Source: Sesamum alatum
Lineage: Eukaryota; Streptophyta; Magnoliopsida; Lamiales; Pedaliaceae
Assembly (NCBI GenBank): GCA_034509735.1
Contig: JACGWO010000002.1
Location: 47,737,115-47,801,114, forward strand
Direction of reading: 5' to 3'
DNA length: 64,000 bases
Shown here: positions 25,475 to 37,984 of the stretch, piece by piece
Position numbering within the stretch: the stretch's first letter is position 1
How the letters are laid out: each line of letters begins with the position of its first letter
Notes under the pieces: generated by a model
What the model saw: only the letters and a program-made list of their open reading frames with translations
Told to the model about the DNA's origin: nothing
Database searches by the model: none
Program-made: the position numbers and the translations under genes

Positions 25475-27847
25475 ATGAATTTGGTGGATGCCCGTGCCAT
25501 TAAAACAGGATTTGACCTGGAGACTAGTCGGTACAATTTCCAGCTGAAGAATTTTCTTAGGAGGTCCCAGATCTCTGAGGCACGCCAACTGTTTGACCAA
25601 ATGCCTCGGAAAAATACGTGCTCGGTCAACATGATGATTTCCTGCTACCTCAAGTCAGGCGATCTTTCTTATGCTAGGGAGTTATTTGATAAGATGGGTG
25701 ACCGAACAGCAGTGTCTTGGACGATCCTCATTGGCGGGTACGCACAGAATAAACAACCTATGGAAGCTTTTAGTCTTTATGTTGGGATGCTTAGGACAGG
25801 GTTGAAGCCAGACCATGTCACCTTTGCGACTCTGTTATCGGGCTGTGATGAAACAATTACAAGAAAAGATGTTCATCAGGTCCATGCTCAAATCACTAGA
25901 TTAGGATTTGACTCCGATCTTGCAGTCTGTAACAGCTTGGTGGATTCTTACTGCAAATCTCAAAGTCTCGACTTAGCTTTTCAGCTCTTTAAGGGCATGA
26001 TTGCGAGAGATACCATTACTTTCAACACAATGATAACAGGGTGTTCAAGAGAAGGGTTAAATGAACAAGCAATAGATCTCTTTTCAGAAATGCAACGTTA
26101 TGGTTTTAGGCCTTCGGATTTCACTTTTGCTGCACTTTTGCGTGCCTGTGTTGGGTTGGATGGTACTACAGTTGGGCAACAGGTCCACGCGCTAGTGATT
26201 AAGGCTAACTTTGTCTGGGATGTATTTGTTGGCAATGCGCTTCTTGATTTTTATTCCAAGCATGATTACATGGACAATATGAGAAATTTCTTTGATGAAA
26301 TGCCAGAGTTGGATGGTGTTTCTTACAATATTATCATAACAAGTTATGCATGGAATGGGCAACTAGAGGAATCTCTTAGTCTCTTCAGAGAGTTACAATT
26401 GAGCAAGTTCGACAGAAGAAACTTTCCTTTTGCAACTCTGTTGAGTGTAGCGTCAAATAGACAAGATTTGGAGATGGGAAGGCAAATCCACGCGCATGCA
26501 TTTGTTACAACAGCTGATTTAGAAATTCAAGTAGGGAATGCTCTCGTAGACATGTATGCCAAATGTGGCAGATTTGATGAAGCCAATATTATATTTGAAA
26601 ATTTGGCTGACAAAAGCTCTGTTTCTTGGACTGCCATGATATCAGCCTATGTTCAACAAGGCCTCAATGATGAAGCCCTTAAGCTGTTCAATGAAATGCG
26701 TGGCAATAGCGTTTATGGGGACCAAGCAACTTTTGCAAGTACTGTGAGAGCCTCAGCAAACTTGGCTTTGCTTTCACTAGGTAAGCAATTGCACTCGTGC
26801 ATAATCAGAGCTGGATTCATGTCAAGTGTTTTCTGCGGCAGTTCACTCCTGGACATGTATGCTAAATGCGGATCTTTGAAGGATTCAATCGTAATTTTCA
26901 AAGATATGCCTGAGAGGAACACAATCTCGTGGAACGCAATGATCTCAGCATATGCTCAGAATGGAGATAGCAAAGCCACTCTGAGGTCCTTTGAAGAGAT
27001 GGTAGAATGGGGTCTTCATCCTGATCATGTTAGCTTCCTTGGTGTTTTAACTGCCTGCAGCCACTCTGGACGTGTTGACGAAGCACTGCAGTATTTCAAT
27101 ACCATGACTCAGACTTACAAACTAACTCCAAAAAAGGAACACTATGCGTCTTTGGTTGATGTGCTCTGCAGAAGGGGACGATTCAAGGAAGCAGAGGCAT
27201 GGATGGCTCAAATGCCAGTCGAACCAGATGAAATCATGTGGTCATCAATTCTAAACTCATGCAGGATCCATAAGAATCAAGAGTTTGCTAAGAGAGCTGC
27301 TGATGCACTTTTTAACCTCAACATGCTTAGAGATGCAGCTGCCTATGTTACTATGTCTAATATTTATGCAGAGGCAGGGGACTGGGAACATATGGCGAAG
27401 GTAAAGAAGGCGATGAGAGAACGGGGAGTTCGTAAAGTGCCGGCTTACAGTTGGGTAGAAGTTGGGTGTAAAGTTCACGTCTTCACTGCCAATGACAGGA
27501 CTCATCCACTGAATGAGGAGATAAGAAAAAAGATCGGCGATTTGGGGAAGCGAATGGAAGAGGAAGGCTACAAGCCTGACATAAGTTGTGCCCTTCAAAA
27601 TGTGAATGACGAGATGAAAGCAGAATCACTTAAATATCACAGTGAAAGGTTGGCAATTGCATTTGCGCTCGTCAGTACGCCGGAGGGAACGCCTATACTT
27701 GTGATGAAAAATTTAAGAGCTTGCGTAGACTGCCATGCTGCAATAAAGGTGATATCAAAGGTTGTCCAAAGGGAAATTACAGTCAGGGATTTTAGTAGGT
27801 TTCATCATTTTAAAGATGGGGCTTGTTCATGCGGCGATTACTGGTGA
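25475..27847 (+). CDS. PLS-type PPR protein with E/E+ and DYW domain (At2g01510-like)
   Basis: This is a 790-residue intronless pentatricopeptide-repeat protein. PPR-PLS arrays bind a specific organelle transcript base by base. The C-terminal DYW domain is the cytidine deaminase for C-to-U editing in mitochondria or plastids. About fifteen repeats run from residue 20 to 600 (for example NTMITGCSREGLNEQAIDLF, LVDMYAKCG, WTAMISAYVQQGLNDEALKL). They are followed by E/E+ segments (EPDEIMWSSILNSCRIHKN, VPAYSWVEV). The DYW domain has HSE at about residues 722-724, CVDC at about 750-753 and ends CSCGDYW. The zinc-binding and catalytic residues are present. An in-frame TAA lies about 10 codons upstream, but a splice acceptor there means a targeting peptide could come from an earlier exon. 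The protein starts without an obvious transit peptide. No frameshift was seen. Confidence 0.93.
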   Translation: MNLVDARAIKTGFDLETSRYNFQLKNFLRRSQISEARQLFDQMPRKNTCSVNMMISCYLKSGDLSYARELFDKMGDRTAVSWTILIGGYAQNKQPMEAFSLYVGMLRTGLKPDHVTFATLLSGCDETITRKDVHQVHAQITRLGFDSDLAVCNSLVDSYCKSQSLDLAFQLFKGMIARDTITFNTMITGCSREGLNEQAIDLFSEMQRYGFRPSDFTFAALLRACVGLDGTTVGQQVHALVIKANFVWDVFVGNALLDFYSKHDYMDNMRNFFDEMPELDGVSYNIIITSYAWNGQLEESLSLFRELQLSKFDRRNFPFATLLSVASNRQDLEMGRQIHAHAFVTTADLEIQVGNALVDMYAKCGRFDEANIIFENLADKSSVSWTAMISAYVQQGLNDEALKLFNEMRGNSVYGDQATFASTVRASANLALLSLGKQLHSCIIRAGFMSSVFCGSSLLDMYAKCGSLKDSIVIFKDMPERNTISWNAMISAYAQNGDSKATLRSFEEMVEWGLHPDHVSFLGVLTACSHSGRVDEALQYFNTMTQTYKLTPKKEHYASLVDVLCRRGRFKEAEAWMAQMPVEPDEIMWSSILNSCRIHKNQEFAKRAADALFNLNMLRDAAAYVTMSNIYAEAGDWEHMAKVKKAMRERGVRKVPAYSWVEVGCKVHVFTANDRTHPLNEEIRKKIGDLGKRMEEEGYKPDISCALQNVNDEMKAESLKYHSERLAIAFALVSTPEGTPILVMKNLRACVDCHAAIKVISKVVQREITVRDFSRFHHFKDGACSCGDYW

Positions 27848-29770
27848 CATGCATCAAGAAGCATTACAGGTGAACTTTGTTTTCAAACTTGATTATCTCA
27901 TTTAACGTCATTCTAACAAGCATGAAAACCAACTAGTAGCGATTGATATGGTTGATCTTTTATATGGCTTGTCTTTTCGCATCAATTGCAGTTTGAATTG
28001 ACTTCAGTTATGGATAAGGAGGACCGTTGAGCCATTTACATGACCACCTAACCAAAACTTTGTAGCCCCATTTCATCTTCCTGGCCAATACAAAAGAGTA
28101 AGTGCTGAAGAGTCTAACTGGATTGCCACTGAAATGGATAGAAATGGAACTACGGGACCGGAGGTAGAATCTTTGCTGATTGTACCATTCATCTTATATG
28201 CATGCGTTTGCTGGAGTTTACAGTCACTCTGCTGGCCCCAACATTCTCTTCAGGAGACAAGCCTCCTTTCGTCGCTTGGTTTCACTGTTTCATAAAGACG
28301 TCACCATTAGTTTGCGCAAATTAAGGTACTAAATCTGGCAACTTCTTTTATAGTCTTTAGATTTATCCATCCTCTATTTGTTCATATCCATATCTCTTTT
28401 TATCCTCCCGAAGAACCTCTTGTACATCATCAACTCCTGATTCACATTTCCGTTTTTGTCTCCACGCGACTTGCCGACATTCAATATTCTCTAGTGTTGG
28501 CTCTCTTGTAATTTCTGTTCCATTTATATTCTATTAAATTTTGCATCCCACTTCTATATCAAGAGAGTCTGCAGTTTCTCCAAATGTGCATGCATGTGTA
28601 TCAGAGCATAGAGACTGTTTCGAACCCTTCTTCAATTCCCACCAATTGCTGCGGTCTTTATTTCTCTGCGAGATAAAAGTCCGTAAAACATAAAAGAAGC
28701 GACATTCTTATGCTACACAACATAAGTCTGATCAAGATGATGTTATAAACTTAACTCCTAGGATGTCTTTTGCAGAAACATACAAGATTGGTTGCTGTTT
28801 GGAATATTCTTCTGCATCTTATATCTGTCTTCTCATTTCAGTCTTTCTGACTTTGACGGATATTTGATGATTGCAGTCTAAGCTCTGGCGATTGGTTTGT
28901 TGTACAGGATATGGATGAATTTCCGAAGATGGCAATCAGACAAGAACACTGTGGTTCGCGGATGCATTTACTGGTCGGAGGCAACTATTAATATAACTTC
29001 AGTATATTCTACAAGACGGTTTATCTCAGCATTCGAACCATTTACTCCATAACACCCTGCAACGAAAATCTACTGCTGCTGGACCGTATAGCTGCCTTTC
29101 CCACACACAGTGTAAGTTCCTAAAGAACATCTTCATGCTAATCAAACTCTTCTTAGCCCATCACTTCATGCAAGCCTCAACTTCTGGGACTTGGTGCAAT
29201 TGGTGATAAACTACAAATCTTGTGTTGGAATGCCATAACATTGCTTGTGTAGTCAGTAAAAGTAAATTGGTTCCTTTTTATCCATATCACACTTGATTTG
29301 CATATTGGCCCTTAAGCTCTTTGAAATTGCATAGCTTTGGCATTTTGGCTCTTCCATTGCCTTATTTGGTTCTCAAGTTCTCCCGATTATGTGAATGCTT
29401 TGCAGGCGACACTGTTAAAAAAGTTGAAGTCTGCACCGATCATCAGAAATGACCCGAGCTAGCTACTCCTGGACGCCCTAAAGCACCGGGAAGTCTCCTT
29501 TCATCATAGCTCATTTGATCTTAGAGCTCCATCTGCTAAGACGACCCATGGCCGCTTATGCTACACTTGCATTAAGTGTTTTGAGACGAAACGGTCCTAA
29601 AGAACTGGCTGAAGGTCTAAGAGAGCTCTTCACCATAATACTTCTTTGCCACATTTACTGCCATCACTTTGCAAATTGCAAGAAAATGTGGTGCTCATTT
29701 CCCATATATAAGCCTGGATTTGTGTTGAACATATTACTTTGCATGCTGAAGATGTGTCGTGTTTGATACG
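27848..29770 (+). other. Probable 3' untranslated and spliced trailing region
   Basis: Composition is less AT-rich than true intergenic DNA here, with several pyrimidine-tract/AG boundaries (for example before 28909). No reading frame shows a family. A short frame near 29549 (MAAYATLALSVLRR) faintly recalls the start of R1-type resistance proteins but is too short to call. Confidence 0.3.
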
Positions 29771-30809
29771 ATGTTCGATAAGTGCTTGATATAGCACTCA
29801 TGATGTTTTGAAACGTCGATAGACGATACATTCTAGATAATCAAACGATCGTGTTGGGGATTATCTCTTACATTACGAATAAGGAAAATGAGTAATAACA
29901 TATACGAGATTGTCAAACATCCATGAATGCTTTATTCTTTGCTACTATTCTTGTCCAAATCAAGTCTGATCAGATCCACTTACTACCAATCTGTGTAACC
30001 CTTTTTTCTATCTAGTATAATTTCCATCGAACAACGACGTGTTGCAATAATTATATTGGATAGCTTGCATATAATATTCTATGTCCCACGTGGCAAGTTT
30101 AATTAAGTTCTAAGTACCTAATAAATAATTATTCAACTTAAAGTTTAAAATGAAAATTGATGGGAATAATTATGAAAAGGAGGGAATTTATGTATATATA
30201 TTTTTAATATATAAATTCACTAGACACTTAGACACGCGGCACGTGCACGTTGATATGACTAAATAAGATAATATTTTATTTTTCAAAAATTATGTTTTAA
30301 AAATTATTTTATTTTTTTATGAAAGTTGCAAATAATAACTAGTACTTAAAAGAAGATGTCTTTCTGGAATACTTTAAAGCTGCAAAGAAAATGTGTTTTT
30401 CTTAAAATGTTGCAACTTTTGGATTTAAGAGGTATATAGATGTTTTAAGTGCATACTTCAATTTTCAACAAGATTCTTTCATTTCTTATATTACTTCTCC
30501 CAGTTATTCTTGAAAGGAGGCTTCCGAAATTGCTTTCCTAACAAGTTTCAATTGATTTTATCGTATCCTAGAAGTGAGTATACTATCTGGCAACAACCAT
30601 ATCGTGGAGACAGATTTCATTTTAATGACAGTAAAATCACGCTTCAAAACCTTGTCAAAGTTCATACATCACCACAAATCCAACATCCTCTTTAAATATG
30701 AAACATCAACTTCACATATATGTACAAGAAGTATAGCACGTAGAGGAATCAAAATCTCAAGAACCATTATTAGTCTATATATCTTGTTCTTGATCTCAAT
30801 GAACCCTAA

Positions 30810-30936
30810 GGCCCCATTTGGTTGGTGCCAAAGTCCAAAATTTCCATTATTCACAAACAGTGACAAAATTGCAAAGCAATGGCTCACAGACAGTCTACTC
30901 AACCTAGAAAGGGATGGCAAAGAACCAAACAAGGTC
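30810..30936. mobile_element. 127-bp MITE with GGCC-TTGTTTGGTT ends
   Basis: The left end GGCCCCATTTGGTTGG mirrors the right end, which reads GACCTTGTTTGGTTC in reverse complement. This is the terminal style of Tourist/hAT-like MITEs. I could not establish a target duplication. Confidence 0.5.
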
Positions 30937-31254
30937 TTATTTCTCAACTTGCCATAGCCCACAAACTTGACTGAAAAAGCAAAAGTGTGCAGCTGCTTGT
31001 GGACATACACAAATGGAGCAAGTTGAGATTTCAAATAATATTACTAAATATGGCTTATCTTGTCCACTGAAATTGGAGCCTACTTTTGAAAATATTATTA
31101 TGATAAGAATATGACAAAAAAAAAAAAAAAAGAGATTATTATTCAGATAAAAAGTTAATGAAAAAGCAACGGTGCACAATCTGTTTTGACCGTGAACCGG
31201 TAATTACAAGATTACATCGATATTTCAATAAATTTGTTCAATAAATACATCAAT

Positions 31255-31385
31255 ATAACTAAGTATAATAAACTCACATAACGTGAAACAAATACCTGCA
31301 CGTCTGGTGGAGCTCGAGCCCATAATCTCGAACTTGCTCATCGGAATCCAACTTTAACCACTAGATTAAGACATTATATTTGAAT
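31255..31385 (-). repeat. tRNA-like (SINE-type) fragment
   Basis: On the minus strand a box A-like TCTAGTGGTTAAAG is followed about 30 bp later by a box B-like AAGTTCGAGATTATGG. The fold and 3' tail of a full element are not evident. A tRNA gene is unlikely. Confidence 0.3.
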
Positions 31386-32149
31386 CGTGAACTGATCACA
31401 TGAAATGTGGTAATGTAGTCAAATTATGTAGTCTAGTCTAAGGTAGGTGTAGGGAGTGCTTAATTTATAAGGGCTTTTAATTTTGATGAAGTGATAATTT
31501 GTAGATATAGTTAAAATTTCTGGTAGAATAAAAAATTGAAAGTGTTTGAAAAATGCAGTGAGAAGTGGATAAAAACTAATTAAATTTGGGAATGTGAGAG
31601 GAAAAACAAATTTATAAATAATTTAATTGATAAAGCACGATATTATTGCTATGTGCAATATGAAGTAATAAATTCAAGGGGGTAAAATTCGATATGATGT
31701 TGAATTAATGAAAAAACCAAAACAGTTAGAAACACTCTGACTCTGTAGATATTGCTAACTTTTAACTTGAAATTGCTTTTGTACAAATTTCAAGAACTAA
31801 AGCAGTTGGACCTATATATTAAGCTTGCTTTATAATTTAAAACATTAAGAATATACTTCTTTTTTTTGTTCATAAAATAACATCTCATGATAACTATCGA
31901 AATAAGAAAAAGAACTATAAATAGAGAAGAAATAGTTCCCAAATTTACATATACAAGTTTTAGTTTTTTTTATATATTTAAATTCCAAATTATTAACCCC
32001 TAAAAAAAGTATTAATTATTAAATACTAAATTATTTATTGAATTCTATGTGTTACTAATTTCGATTTATTATAATGTAATATTTATGTTCTATATATACT
32101 AGGTATATATATGACATTACACATTCTGTCATATATACATATATATACA

Positions 32150-32318
32150 TCATATAATTGATTTGTACGAACCTCACATTGCAAGTCTGATATATTATCA
32201 TGTGATTGATCGTTCTTTTTAAACTATACACTCATCACATAGTAGTTGTATTACACTTACCGTGTAATTGATTCAAATTAGGCCAAACCCATCTAAGTTA
32301 TAATCTTCCCACATAACA
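32150..32318. repeat. Hairpin repeat, family with ATGTGATTGATC arms
   Basis: The arms TCATGTGATTGATC and CGTGTAATTGATTC are inverted relative to each other around a centre of AAACTATACACTCATCACAT. Related copies lie at 42468-42652, 43036-43206, 59336-59510 and 62408-62594, and a partial one near 32395-32480. Confidence 0.5.
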
Positions 32319-32744
32319 CATGCATAAAAGTATGTAAAAAGAATATATGCGATATTTTCCTAGATCGACTTTGGATCCATAAAACTCATTTGTAGTCATG
32401 GCAGAATCAAATTAATCGCATACCAAGTGTAATATATTAATTATGTGATTCACTCTTTAAACGTACAAACTATAAACACCCAATGAATCAACAATAGAAA
32501 CACCATACTTATTTGAAAGTATATAACATCCTTGAACAAAGAGGAGGAAGGGAAATCAAACTCCCAACACCGTAGGTTGTCCGAACAACAAGAAGACATG
32601 CATTACACAAAAGAAACCTAAAAGTAATTATTGACTTATTCATTACAAGGTAACCACATGATGTTAGCAACTAAGATATGTGCAACACATTCGTTCATTT
32701 AATTTTGTTAAATTATCACGAATATTAATTAACCACGCGCTGCA

Positions 32745-35156
32745 TCACACGCCATTAGGCTGTGAGTAGTGTTCGCCTGTGGGCGTATCCCTAGGTTCAA
32801 TCCTATTCATCTTGAATTGCGGCAAATTTGAATTCTCATCTTCGTCGTGGTAGATATACGCCATCCCTCCATGCCTCGTCATGTCCATTCCGGCCATTTC
32901 ATCCTCGCTCGAAACCCTCAGCAGCTTCAACTTATGGAGCGCCAAGAAAAGCGGCGCCATTGTAGCTGTCACCCACCCCACGATCACCAGAATCTGGATA
33001 ATTTGGGCGGCCAGGAGCTTCCCACCACCGCCCATGAACAACCCGTATGGCCTATCGGGTCGGCCCGGATACACCTCATTCACGTAAGCCTTCTTGGCAA
33101 ATAATCCGGTGAACAGCACACCCCATGCACCACACCCACCGTGCAGTTGGGCTGCCTCCAGTGGATCGTCGTACTTTAACTTCTCGGCCAGCTTGTTGAA
33201 CCCGATCAAGACCCAAGCCGCCACGAAACCGCATATGATTGCTGCCCACGGCTCCACCACCGCGCACCCTGAGGTGATGGCAGCGAATCCCCCCAACAGG
33301 CCGTTGCACACGTCGATCACATTCCAATGCCCGACCAGGATCCTCTTCCCGAATAGGGTGGTCAGGGCAGCCGTGCTCCCAGCCAATGTCGTCGTGACAG
33401 CGGTTCGCCCGACCGCGCTCCACTGACCGTAGTAGGCCCCTCTCGTTCCGTACGACCTGAGTATGGTTAAAAATGAACCAGGATTGAACCCGTACCATCC
33501 GAACCATAACAAGAAGCTCCCCAACACCACTAACGAGGCACTATGGCCACGCAGGGCGACAGACCGACCGGTCCGGTCGAATCGGCCGATTCTTGGACCT
33601 TCAATTAGGGCTCCCCATAGACCAGCAATGCCACCAACCATGTGAACCACCCCTGAACCGGCGAAGTCGATGACTCCCGAATCGAAAAGAAGATTGCCGC
33701 CGGACTTGGCGGCCCCGGCCCAACCATCGCCCGACCAAAACCAATGAGACACAATCGGGTAGACGAAACCGGTCAAGAATGAGGAGTAAATTAAGTACGC
33801 CACAAATTGCGTCCTTTCTGCAATTGACCCGCTAGTAATACCTAACCAAAACATATACACAAACCATTTATGAATATGGAAACAAATTAATTGAAAATAA
33901 TCAACTAGAATTTTCTTTAGTGATGCTAAAGAATTTTTATCTATACTATTAAATAAAAGAAATCATTTTTTTACTCACAAATGACGGTTAATGACATCGC
34001 CGCACCACTCTTTTGTAATACTAAAAATAACCCTCAATTAATATAATAACTACATTATTCAACTTTTCAAATTTTATATTAATTGAAAAATTAGTTTTTT
34101 TCTTTTTTTTTTTTTAAATGTGATGTATTATTTTATATATTTTACTCTTATTTATATTAAATTTTAAAACGTAAAAAAATATTTATATGCACGCAACAAC
34201 AATGTATCTAGTATTATGCAAGCAAAGTGCATATAGTAACCTTATTTTTTTGTCTCTTTCTCTGTGTTTACTTTTCTTTGGTATGGACCGGTTCTAAGTT
34301 TATGGGTGTCTTACTTGTGCCGGCCCATGCCAAATTTTCTTATATATAGTTGTAATTTTATATGATTATTTTCATGATTGAGGTCACTACATCAAGTTTT
34401 TATCTTCAAAAATGTCTTTTTCCCCGTTAATTATTTTATTTTCACTTGGTATAGATTTCCCTGACATATTCACATGAGTGTGTGATTTCATTTTTGGACA
34501 AAATTTTGAATTACGTCAATATAATATGCTCACGTTATAATTAACAGAAAGTATTTGTGTAATTAGACTTAATCGTAGAAAATATTAGTGTAATTTAGCC
34601 GAAGATAATTAATGTACACTTAGGATCATATTAAATGAATTTGAAATATCGCAATTCTTGTCCTCCCAAAATTCATAAACTCAATGGACTTGAAATAACA
34701 TAACACACACACACACATACCTGCTGCAGCAATGGCGAAAGACCACTGGTAGAGGAAAAAGCTGTAATCCGCAGAGGGCGAAGGGAACTCCTTGAGCCCG
34801 AAGAAGTGTTTTCCGATGAACCCATTGGACGGCCCGCCGAATGCGAAGGCGTAGCCGAAGAGGTAGTAGCTCAGGCCGCCGGCCGCGGCGTCGAGGACGT
34901 TGGTCAGCATGATGTTCATGGTGTTCTTGGCCCGTACGGAGCCGGCGCAGAGCATGGCGAAGCCCAGCTGCATGGAGAACACCAAGTACGCTGAGAAGAG
35001 AAGGTAGGTGTTGTCGATGGCGTACGTCGCGTCCGAGAGCTTCGCTGATACGGCGTCGAAGCGGCTGCATACGAAAGTTGCCGCCGCGGTGGCGTTGGCG
35101 GCGCCGCCGAGGAGGGGGAGGAGGTCCGAGGCAGTGCAAGTGAGCGGGTCAGCCAT
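32745..35156 (-). CDS. AMT1;2: AMT1-type ammonium transporter (AMT1;2-like)
   Basis: This is a high-affinity plasma-membrane ammonium transporter of the AMT/Mep/Rh family. It works as a trimer and supplies NH4+ to roots or vascular tissue. Two exons, 35156-34721 and 33841-32745, encode 510 residues, the usual family length. The 879-bp intron 33842-34720 has a GT/AG pair and splits a Gly codon after FAIAAAG. The N-terminal [18 protein letters not shown] and the intron favour AMT1;2. Hallmarks are [16 protein letters not shown] [48 protein letters not shown] (AMT signature) and [22 protein letters not shown] carries pore His. Eleven membrane spans are expected. The C-terminal GMDMTRHGG contains the Thr whose phosphorylation closes the trimer in AMT1 proteins. 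The frame is unbroken. Confidence 0.95.
33940..34211 (+). mobile_element. Helitron-like element in the AMT intron
   Basis: It starts TCTATACTATTAAATAAAAG after a host A (33939) and ends with CTAG before a host T (34212), the Helitron insertion pattern. The 272-bp body is AT-rich and non-coding. I do not see a strong terminal hairpin. A fragment of a similar element, reversed, occurs at about 41275-41372 in a neprosin intron. Confidence 0.5.
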
Positions 35157-35185
35157 GGGGTGGTGTGGGATGGGGATGGGGGAGT

Positions 35186-35202
35186 GGGGGGGGGGGGGGG
35201 GG
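35186..35202. repeat. 17-nt poly(G) tract in the AMT 5' leader
   Basis: On the coding strand this is C17, about 30 bases before the AMT start codon, inside a generally C-rich leader. Confidence 0.85.
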
Positions 35203-35254
35203 TTAACAGGGTTTTGTCCTAAAGTTCGAAGTGGAAATGAGTTCTTGGGATTGG

Positions 35255-35265
35255 TTCTTATAGAC
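35255..35265 (-). promoter_or_regulatory. TATA box of the AMT gene
   Basis: GTCTATAAGAA on the minus strand, about 100 bases upstream of the start codon. Confidence 0.45.
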
Positions 35266-35311
35266 TTTTTTTTTTCTTAAAATCCCATTTATATTATATT
35301 AATATTATTGG

Positions 35312-35862
35312 ATTAATTATATTTAGGCACCTCTAAAATACGAAATTGCAATTCCTCTCTTTTTTTTAAAAAAAATTACACTCGCACCTTTTTCAAGAAT
35401 TTACAATTGTATCATTTGAGTCTGGTATGGATGAAAATGATGACTTCCAAAAAAAAATACATGAATTTTTAATTCTACGTTTTATTTAACATATTTTATA
35501 AATTATTGATAATATGACTAGTATTTTTTTTCAATCATCCAATGTCAATAATTCAGGAATAATATTTTATTACAGTTACACCATATAACTTTATATATAT
35601 ATATATATATTACATTTACGTACTTATAAGTATAAAATATTACTAGGATATCTTTGTCAACAAGTTTTATGGAATGTTGAATGAGGGGTAAAGTTGAAAA
35701 TTTATGTAAATTTTTTGTTGACGTAGTATTCAATCCAAACTCTAATAAAAGAGATATAATTATAAACGGAGAATTCTCGAAGGAGATGCCAGTGTAATTT
35801 CAAAAGTTTTTTGAAAGAAAATATAATTTTACATTTTTCAAGAGGATCTAAGTGTAATTAAC
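35312..35862. mobile_element. Palindromic MITE-like repeat
   Basis: The left arm TTATATTTAGGCACCTCT and the right arm GAGGATCTAAGTGTAATTA are inverted copies, with further mirrored phrases inward. A TA microsatellite lies in the middle. It is non-coding. Confidence 0.45.
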
Positions 35863-36249
35863 ACAATATTATATTTATATGTGTATTGTACAAGGACCGA
35901 CGTGAAATTGATAAATTATTTATCAACTTAATTTTTTTTTATAAAAGACACATATCAATTATACGTTAAAACTAATACAAAAATATGATAAAAGATCTTT
36001 ATGGATCCGATACTATCTTCCATACACACTTAAACACACACAAAAGTGTGATATATATATATATATATATATATTTTCTAGATTTTGGTATTTAATTTGA
36101 ATTTGAGAAAATTGCTAAATTATATGAAAAATCATTATTGTAACATTATATTGATTGGCTAGTGTGGAGTCAACGCTTAGCAAATTGTGGTGGTAAACAT
36201 GACAGACTGAGACATGTGTGGGAGTGTGAAGTGTGAACGGAAGCTTCTT

Positions 36250-36288
<39 letters not shown>

Positions 36289-36961
36289 TTCAAATGATAG
36301 GGAACAATTATTGCCCCGTGTTGGAAAATTCAATGGAGCTGGTCTAGAAATATTATATGTATTTGTTGATAATTTCATCTAATTATTACTGATCTCGGAT
36401 TGAGGTCTTCAGTGACCTAAAATCGACTTTGAAATTGACTAGATGGCTATTTGGCAATGATCTAAAATAACGTCTAATGAGTATCTCGAGCTAGATGAAT
36501 AATGGTTGGCCTGACATGCACACACACAAATCGTTAGGTGAGTTGAGGTGACCCTCAACTAAAACTCTCCATAACTTAAGTCAGTTAGGGTTCTAGGTTA
36601 TATAGGGTTGAGTTTATGATCTCTTTTGCAGAATGTGATATAATAACAATATGTGTATACCTGTCAAATGAACTCTCCATGTATTTATAAATCTTTATGT
36701 GTTAGAATTCGTATTGATCATGTGTCAGTGGAGCAGCCGTCGGATGGATCTCTGATCAATGGCTATCCCACTGGGTCATCACCCCGCCCGCCCCATTTAA
36801 AACACATGGATCTACGGGTGTTTAGGTATTTTATTGTCTCTTTGAGGACATTTTGGTCTTCTTGCTGGTTTAGTGTATTTTCCCCTATCAATTACTTTCA
36901 ATGTTTTTTTTTACAATCAATAAATGTAAGAATTTCTTTTTTTCAGTATATATTTATCAAT

Positions 36962-37306
36962 GTGGTTAAAAAAAGTCTTAACGATATATTTTTAATAGTA
37001 ATTTCTTCATATTATATATATATTGCTATATTCACCATGGTTAATTGTCATTTTCATAATTACTATTAAATAGTTGTAGTAAATAATTATTCACTACGAT
37101 CACGCAACGATTGTTGGCCATGATTTTCGCGAGTGTGGTTAAAACTAAAGTATGACAAAATAATTGTTATGATTTATAACCATAACAAAAATAGTTTTCA
37201 TGATACATAATCTAAATTTTTACAATGATTTTTGTTTAACCATAATTAATAATAATTATTTATCATAATTTTAATCTATAATTAAAATTAAATTTTCTTC
37301 CAGTGA
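36962..37306. mobile_element. CACTA-like non-autonomous element
   Basis: Mirrored phrases GTGGTTAAAAAAAGTC on the left and, inverted, TAACCATAATTAATAATAA on the right surround a centre with CACGCAACGATTGTTGGCCATG. The centre matches the element at 57560-57810 (CACACAATGGTTGTCAGCTGTGG). Its right end CCAGTGA resembles a CACTA terminus. Confidence 0.4.
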
Positions 37307-37984
37307 TTTAACGTGAGATTGATGTTTTGGCATAATGAACGAGACAGACAGGCAAAAAAGAAAGAAAAAAAGAAAAAAGAAAAAAAAACGTGAGAGGGTA
37401 GCAAACATAGTACGAATGATAGGTCTGTTTGTGGCAAATATGCACGAAAAACGTTGTATGTTTGAATGGTCGTAAGTGGTTCTTAGAGGACATCACACGA
37501 TCGTTTTTGTCTTAATTCGTCTATGATTTCAGACCAAACATACATTTATCGAAAACATTTTCAATAAATTCGAATAAAATATTTTTTATTATAAAAATCC
37601 TTTGTTTAATCTAAAAGAGGGAAAAGAAAAAAAAAAAAAAAAAAGAGGTGAGGTGAGAATGTTTCTTCAAAGAAAGACTAATTAACATCCACAACTCTAA
37701 AGTTTAATGTCAATACAAAGTTGGATAAGCTACCACTATGTCCCCACAATTTTTTTTTTATTTTATTTTTCCTGGGATTTTATGTTCCATGATAAATAAA
37801 TAAATAAATAAGATATTGAGTTTATGTAAATTTTTGTACTATAAGTATCATATTATATAGATAAGAATATTATTAATTGAAAATTATATAAATATAAGTA
37901 GGACTCGAATTAAAAATTGATTATAAATTATAGAATTATAAGACCTCGTCAACATCCATTTCCCATTTACACTAACAAAAATCA

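Larger units (their letters stand above)
29771..32744. other. Intergenic DNA between PPR and AMT genes
   Basis: The sequence is AT-rich and no gene was recognised. It contains a short MITE at 30810-30936, a tRNA-like repeat at about 31300-31375 and hairpin repeats near 32150 and 32395. Confidence 0.45.

Noticed and set aside
29549..29766. Start of an R1-type resistance gene (MAAYATLALSVLRR...)
   Set aside because: Resemblance is limited to a few residues and no NB-ARC or coiled-coil sequence follows.
32847..33645. Open frames on the plus strand and in the second minus frame across AMT exon 2
   Set aside because: They are shadows of the GC-rich AMT coding sequence, lacking any family resemblance.
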